The notes below the pieces were generated by a model that was not told the DNA's origin, did no database searches, and saw only the letters and a program-made list of their open reading frames with translations. Below are positions 28,170-32,424 of a stretch of 32,424 bases of DNA, piece after piece. Made by a program: the position numbers and the translations under genes. Position 1 is the stretch's first letter; each line of letters opens with the position of its first letter. Source of the DNA: Selaginella moellendorffii (lineage: Eukaryota > Streptophyta > Lycopodiopsida > Selaginellales > Selaginellaceae); the NCBI RefSeq assembly GCF_000143415.4, contig NW_003314313.1:1409605-1442028 (forward strand), read 5' to 3'.

Positions 28170-28889
28170 TGTGAGACACAAAATCCCTAGGCCCCAAAGT
28201 GGAGCCGGAAGGGCGCCACATGGTAGTGGCCGAAGCGAGAGCCAAACGAGCGTAACACATTTGGACCAAAAGCTCCGACTTGAAAAGTCAAGAGTGGGAG
28301 TGGAACTCCCAACGAAGTGCTCGAGGAACGAGCACGAAGCGAGCAAAAGGCGAGGCTCCAAAAAGGGACCCAAAAGGACCAACACATGATACGAGGGAGT
28401 GTCCGAGATGGACTCGAGTGGGAGTCCAAAGTGGAGTCCGAGATGGACTCGAGTTGGAGTCCGAAGTGGAGTCCGAGATGGACCCGAGTTGGAGTCCGAA
28501 GTGGAGTCCGAGGTGGACCCGAGATGGACCCGAGTTGGAGTCCGAAGTGGAGTCCGAGGTGGACCCGAGATGGACCCGAGTTGGAGTCCGAAGTGGAGTC
28601 CGAGGTGGACCCGAGATGGACCCGAGTTGGAGTCCGAAGTGGAGTCCGAGATGGAGTCCGAGGTGGACCCGAGATGGACCCGAGTTGGAGTCCGAAGTGG
28701 AGTCCGAGATGGACCCGAGATGGAGTCCGAGATGGAGTCCGAGATGGACCCGAGATGGAGTCCGAGATGGAGTCCGAGATGGACCCGAGATGGACCCGAG
28801 ATGGAGTCCGAGATGGAGTCCGAGATGGAGTCCGAGATGGAGTCCGAGATGGAGTCCGAAGTCGAGACCGAGACCGGGACCGAGACCGG

Positions 28890-28921
<32 letters not shown>

Positions 28922-30035
28922 TCGGGACCGAGACCGAAGCCGAGGCCGAGACCGAGCCCGAGCCCGAGTCCGAGTCCGAATCCGAGTCCGAGTCCGAGTC
29001 CGAGTCCGAGTCCGAGTCCGAGTCCGAGTCCGGAGCCTGAGAGGGTGAAAGCCGAAAGCGTTCGTCTCCCAGACCCTGGGGGGTTTGGTGAGCCCCAAAA
29101 GTATAGTAGGGGGGAGGACTGCAGTGGAGCCAGTTTGGCCAGGAAAGGCCAGTTTGGCCCAGGAAGGCCGGACCCAGTGTTGGGTGATGAGCTGCCCACT
29201 GGGAAGTCCAAGACTAGAGTGAACACGGACCGACAAGCGGGGTAGCTTGGTGAAGTGTTCAAGAGCCGGCTCTAGTTCCCCCGGGAGATCGACTGGCCGA
29301 TGCTCCCAGTCCAAGTGTGGGTGGCACTACCTACTTGGATACCTGGTGTGGCTCAACGGAACCCGCTCTAAGCCCATGGCTAGAGCACCTAAAGGCGATA
29401 GGTGGGGAGAGTACCCAGGTGGCTCGCGTAAGGCCACGGTGTTCCGAAATGTTGTCCCAAAGGCCCAGACTGTGGAAAGGAAGAGGAGCAGTCCTCTGGG
29501 GTAGTGACCAAGGACACAGTCATGTGGTGAGGAAGTCCCAGAGGACCGTGGGACTTAGTGGTCGGGCCTGTGGGCCTCAACCCAGTGGCAGTGTTGGCAA
29601 ACACGGCCAGGGGCAGAAAGGGACTTGGTAGGAACTGACAAAGGGACTTTGGGGAAGGCAATTCCCCAGGTCTGTGGGCATCCTAAGGATGCTAAGGAGT
29701 GGATCTAGGATGACCACTCGTGGACACATGGCCCAGTCTTGGAGAGACAAGGTGGTGATGCAAGTGGTGTTGAACCACTAGTGCAGCAAGGTGAATGGGC
29801 ATGGCCTTAGCGTAACGGGCCGAGATGTCAGTGGTACCTTTGGGTGTCGGTCTCAGGACCGGACACGTGGAGCACTTGGACCAGGTGCAAGTGTGGAGTG
29901 GCATGGATGCCATTCTTGGGGCTAGCAAGTCCCAAGTCCTGAATTGGACTGATGGAGGTTGTGAATGAGACTCCTCCAAGTGGTCGGAGGTGTGGTTAAG
30001 TGACTAAAGTAGAATGGAAAATTTAGTCGCTTACA
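28170..30035 (+). mobile_element. Family-2 3' LTR (1,866 bp)
   Basis: Same layout as the 5' LTR: satellite 28387-29038, promoter-like module 29043-29118 (core 29102-29111). Differences from the 5' LTR are few and include GCCGAAAGCG for GCCCAAAGCG, one extra G in the G run, and changes near 29985-30030. Confidence 0.9.
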
Positions 30036-30040
30036 CCCCC
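30036..30040. repeat. Target-site duplication CCCCC, right
   Basis: Matches 22219-22223. Confidence 0.65.
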
Positions 30041-30815
30041 TTCCTCCCTCCGTCGCACGGCAGGTGGGGGCCCCTCCCCTTTCCCGCCGCGTGACGCTGG
30101 CCCTTGCCAAGCAGCCGTGCCGCCCCCGAGGCTCGCCTCCCTTGGAAGCCCGGAGGACCACACTGCTGCCTCCCTCCCCCTCGCCCGACAGGCGTGCGGA
30201 TGTGGTCCCAAGGCCATGCCCATGGACCGCACAGCACGACTCTGCCAAACGCTGGAGTGGGTGCCAGGGAAGCCACGCCGAGGCTCTCCGCAGCTGAGAA
30301 CCCTTGCACAACCCCACCCCCCATCAATACTGGGGAGGCCCCCCCCACGCCACCGGCCAAAGGCCACAAGCACTCACACATGCGACACTGCCCAGGCATT
30401 CCACGTCGGGAGTTCCGCGTCTGGATCGCCGATCGGGTAACACCTGGACGGATGCTGCACGTGCTTGCCACCAGAGCAGCTGAGCACCGTTTCCTTCGGC
30501 CGGTGGGCACGGGAAGCCCACAAGGTGAGGCACACAAGGGGAGCCATCGAAGCGCCACGACATGACCCTGGCAAGCGAGCCAACTCTCGTTTGTATGGGA
30601 AGCAGAGCTGGGCAGCCGCAGTTCAACCCCAGCTGCCCGAGAGCCTCCACTCCCCACCCATCATCCTACAGGTAAGAAAGTCCCTCCTCTTTCTGGGACA
30701 ACAGCTTTTGGCTATTTGTCCCAGTCCGAGTTCAAGCTTGAGCGTGAGCAGGAGCCAAGTCCAAACGCGAGCCCGAGCAAAAGCCCGAGTACGTGCTCAA
30801 GCCTGACTTCCAGCC
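30041..30815. other. Unassigned GC-rich spacer right of element 2
   Basis: GC-rich to about 30660, with open frames of up to 208 codons (minus) and 153 codons (plus) that show no recognisable domain; at this GC content such frames are expected by chance. A good 5' splice-site consensus (CAGGTAAGA) occurs at 30669-30677, but I cannot link it to an exon. About 30720-30806 holds a weak GAGTCC/GAGCCCGAG-like tract. If the CCCCC duplication is real, this is the continuation of the host spacer left of 22223. It does not match the left part of the window. Confidence 0.4.
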
Positions 30816-30941
30816 CATGGACACGTGGCATGTGACACGTGGCATCTGTCACGTGGCACAAAGAGGGTTTAGGTTCCGCTTCGTGGTGTTATCCTATGGT
30901 AAATCACCATAGGATAAAGGGTCAAAACCACGTGCGCTACA
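30816..30941 (+). mobile_element. Family-1 LTR, last 126 bp only
   Basis: Identical in layout to 7715-7840: three G-boxes, the hairpin (30889-30917) and the GTGCGCTACA end. The first 1,022 bp of the LTR are missing and replaced by unrelated spacer. It is followed by the same ACGCT site as at 7841. Confidence 0.88.
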
Positions 30942-30946
30942 ACGCT
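30942..30946. repeat. ACGCT target flank, second spacer copy
   Basis: Same bases and same following host sequence as 7841-7845, so this copy descends from the same insertion event. Confidence 0.75.
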
Positions 30947-31192
30947 AAACTCTAACTATGAGAACAAGCCAAAGGGCATGCCACGTGTCAATGTGACACA
31001 CATTGAAAACCATAAAACTCACCAAAGCACATGCCACGTGTCAATGTGGCACACATTGAAAACTATAAAACTCTGAGCACAAACCAAAGTGCATGCCATG
31101 TGTCAATGTGGCACACATTGAAAACCATAAAACTCTATGAGATCAAACCAAAGGCCATGCCACGTGTCAAAATAAAACTCGGATATATCCAG

Positions 31193-31681
31193 GGCCAGAC
31201 ACATCTGGGGCCCGGCATATCGGGTGCCCGACATGTTCGGGGCCCGACATATCGGGTGCCCGACATGTCCGGGGCCCGATATATCGGGGCCCGGACATGT
31301 CTGGGTGCCCGATATGTCCGGGGCCAGACATGTCCGGGGGCCCGACATATCGGGTGCCCGACATGTTCGGGGCCGGAGATATCGGGGCCCGGACATGTCC
31401 GGGGCCCGACGTATTGGGTGCCCGACATGTCCGGGGCCCGATATATCTGGGGCCCGGACATGTCCGTGGCCCGACATGTCCGGGGCCCGACATCTCTGGG
31501 GCCCGACATATCGGGTGCCCGACATATCCGGGGCCCGACATGTCCGGGGCCGGATATGTCGGGGCCCGGATATGTCTGGGTGCCCGACATGTCCGGGGCC
31601 CGATATATCTGGGGCCGGACATATCGGGTGCCCGACATATCTGGGGCCCGACATGTCCGGGGCCCGACATATCCAGGGCCT
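31193..31681. repeat. 17-bp dyad satellite, second copy
   Basis: Same unit and length as 8092-8580, with a handful of substitutions (for example around 31224-31236 and 31460-31490). Confidence 0.87.
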
Positions 31682-31684
31682 GAG

Positions 31685-32088
31685 GTATGCCACATGGCAT
31701 ACAAGTGCAGAAGAGGTACCTTCCAATGTCATGTCACGTGGCATACAACCTCAAAGGTGCCACCTCTCCAAGGGTTTGTCACGTGACATGCAACCTCCAA
31801 GATGCCACCTTTCCAAGGGTTTGCCACGTGGCATCCATAGGTACCACCTCTCCAAGGGTTTGTCACGTGGCATGCAACCTCCAAGATGCCACCTTTCCAA
31901 GGGTTTGCCACGTGGCATCCATAGGTACCACCTCTCTAAGGGTTTGTCACGTGGCATGCAACCTCCAAGATGCCACCTCTCCAAGGGTTTGCCACGTGGC
32001 ATCCATAGGTACCAACTCTCCAAGGGTTTACCACGTGGCATGCAACCTCCAAGATGCCACCTCTCCAAGGGTTTGCCACGTGGCATGC
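31685..32088. repeat. G-box satellite, second copy
   Basis: Same 39- and 45-bp units as 8584-9116, three units fewer. Confidence 0.87.
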
Positions 32089-32209
32089 TATAAGTACATA
32101 AAAGTATGCCACGTGGCATGCCACCTCATCCAAACCATCCGTCTGAATGCCACCTTCTAAAAGGTATAGCTCATGGCATATAAATTGCTCAAAATGTATG
32201 CCACGTGGC

Positions 32210-32242
32210 AAACCCTACCCTACCCTAAACCCTAAACCCTAC
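32210..32242. repeat. Telomere-like repeats, second copy
   Basis: Same CCCTACC/CCCTAAA run as 9238-9270, next to a G-box. Confidence 0.75.
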
Positions 32243-32424
32243 ACTTGCACATGGCATAGTGTTGCGTTCCATACATTGAGCCCGTGTGCCATCTTTAGAG
32301 CACGTGGAATAACACGTGGCGATATAATTACTACGAAAAAAAACAACTCAAAAACATCCAACTTTAGCCGAAATATGAGTTGGCAACACTACATTTACTA
32401 CCATGACACCAAGCTCGAAATATG

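Larger units (their letters stand above)
22224..30035 (+). mobile_element. Family-2 LTR retrotransposon, complete non-autonomous copy
   Basis: 7,812 bp: 5' LTR 22224-24076 (1,853 bp), primer-binding site 24080-24091, internal region of about 4.1 kb, polypurine tract 28158-28169, 3' LTR 28170-30035 (1,866 bp), bounded by CCCCC on both sides. The LTRs differ by a few substitutions and by satellite copy number, so insertion was recent. The internal region has no open frame above about 112 codons and no retroviral domain that I can recognise. This fits a LARD-type parasite of an autonomous element elsewhere. It sits upstream of the minus-strand 5S. Confidence 0.9.
30947..32424. repeat. Second copy of the IGS repeat region
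   Basis: Collinear with 7846-9453: 53-62 bp repeats (30976-31176), 17-bp dyad satellite (31193-31681), G-box satellite (31685-32088), telomere-like repeats (32210-32242) and the A-rich spacer to the window end. It differs by scattered substitutions, small indels and 129 bp less G-box satellite. The window ends before the equivalent of the candidate promoter. Confidence 0.9.

Noticed and set aside
22224-30035. Retrozyme (hammerhead-ribozyme retroelement)
   Set aside because: I saw no CTGATGA core with a matching GAA and stems, and the LTRs are far longer than in known retrozymes.
30031-30657. 208-codon minus-strand and 153-codon plus-strand frames
   Set aside because: GC-rich DNA gives such frames by chance; they overlap on opposite strands and show no recognisable domain.

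Overview
This window is nuclear ribosomal DNA spacer from a streptophyte that has been heavily invaded by LTR retrotransposons. I see no convincing protein-coding gene. The anchors are the 5' part of an 18S rRNA gene (11773-12324, + strand, cut by a 100-N gap) and two 5S rRNA genes (1-91, +, missing its 5' end; 21521-21638, -, complete). At the left, 5S lies upstream of 18S on the same strand, so this is the linked (L-type) arrangement in which 5S sits inside the 26S-18S intergenic spacer (IGS). The linkage, the 18S sequence and the CCCTAAA-type telomere motif fit a non-seed land plant or charophyte alga better than a seed plant. I cannot name the species.

Left to right: 5S and a short spacer (1-353); a rearranged family-1 LTR element locus (354-7840), bounded on both sides by the 5-bp duplication ACGCT; IGS with four kinds of repeats (7846-9270: 53-62 bp units, a 17-bp dyad satellite, a G-box satellite and telomere-like repeats); a candidate RNA polymerase I start region (9657-9732); about 2 kb of putative 5' external transcribed spacer with strong hairpins; the 18S fragment; an assembly gap. 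To the right of the gap is a family-1 element on the minus strand (12807-21258: 3' LTR, internal region holding a solo LTR of a third family, primer-binding site, 5' LTR), then its 5S flank in inverted orientation, then 5S upstream sequence with a 67-bp alternating tandem repeat. A family-2 element (22224-30035, LTRs of about 1.86 kb) follows, flanked by CCCCC on both sides. After an unassigned GC-rich stretch comes a second copy of the family-1 LTR end and IGS repeats (30816-32424).

Both large elements have classical LTR anatomy: TG...CA ends, 5-bp duplications where they can be checked, a primer-binding site for initiator methionine tRNA, and a polypurine tract. I found no gag or pol coding capacity in either, so they look like non-autonomous LARD-type elements. 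The most striking observation is a conserved module of 75 bp or more centred on GTATAGTAGGG. It occurs nine times: once in the rDNA spacer about 2.06 kb upstream of 18S, and once in every full LTR of family 1, both LTRs of family 2 and the solo LTR of family 3, always in the sense orientation of the element. The core resembles plant rDNA Pol I initiation sites. This suggests that several spacer-dwelling LTR families share, or have captured, the host rDNA promoter. A 1,249-bp inverted repeat, G-box arrays shared by IGS and LTR, a tRNA-iMet 5' fragment and a six-hairpin array in element 2 are also worth attention. Because repeats, inversions and a gap coincide, some large-scale joins may be assembly artefacts.
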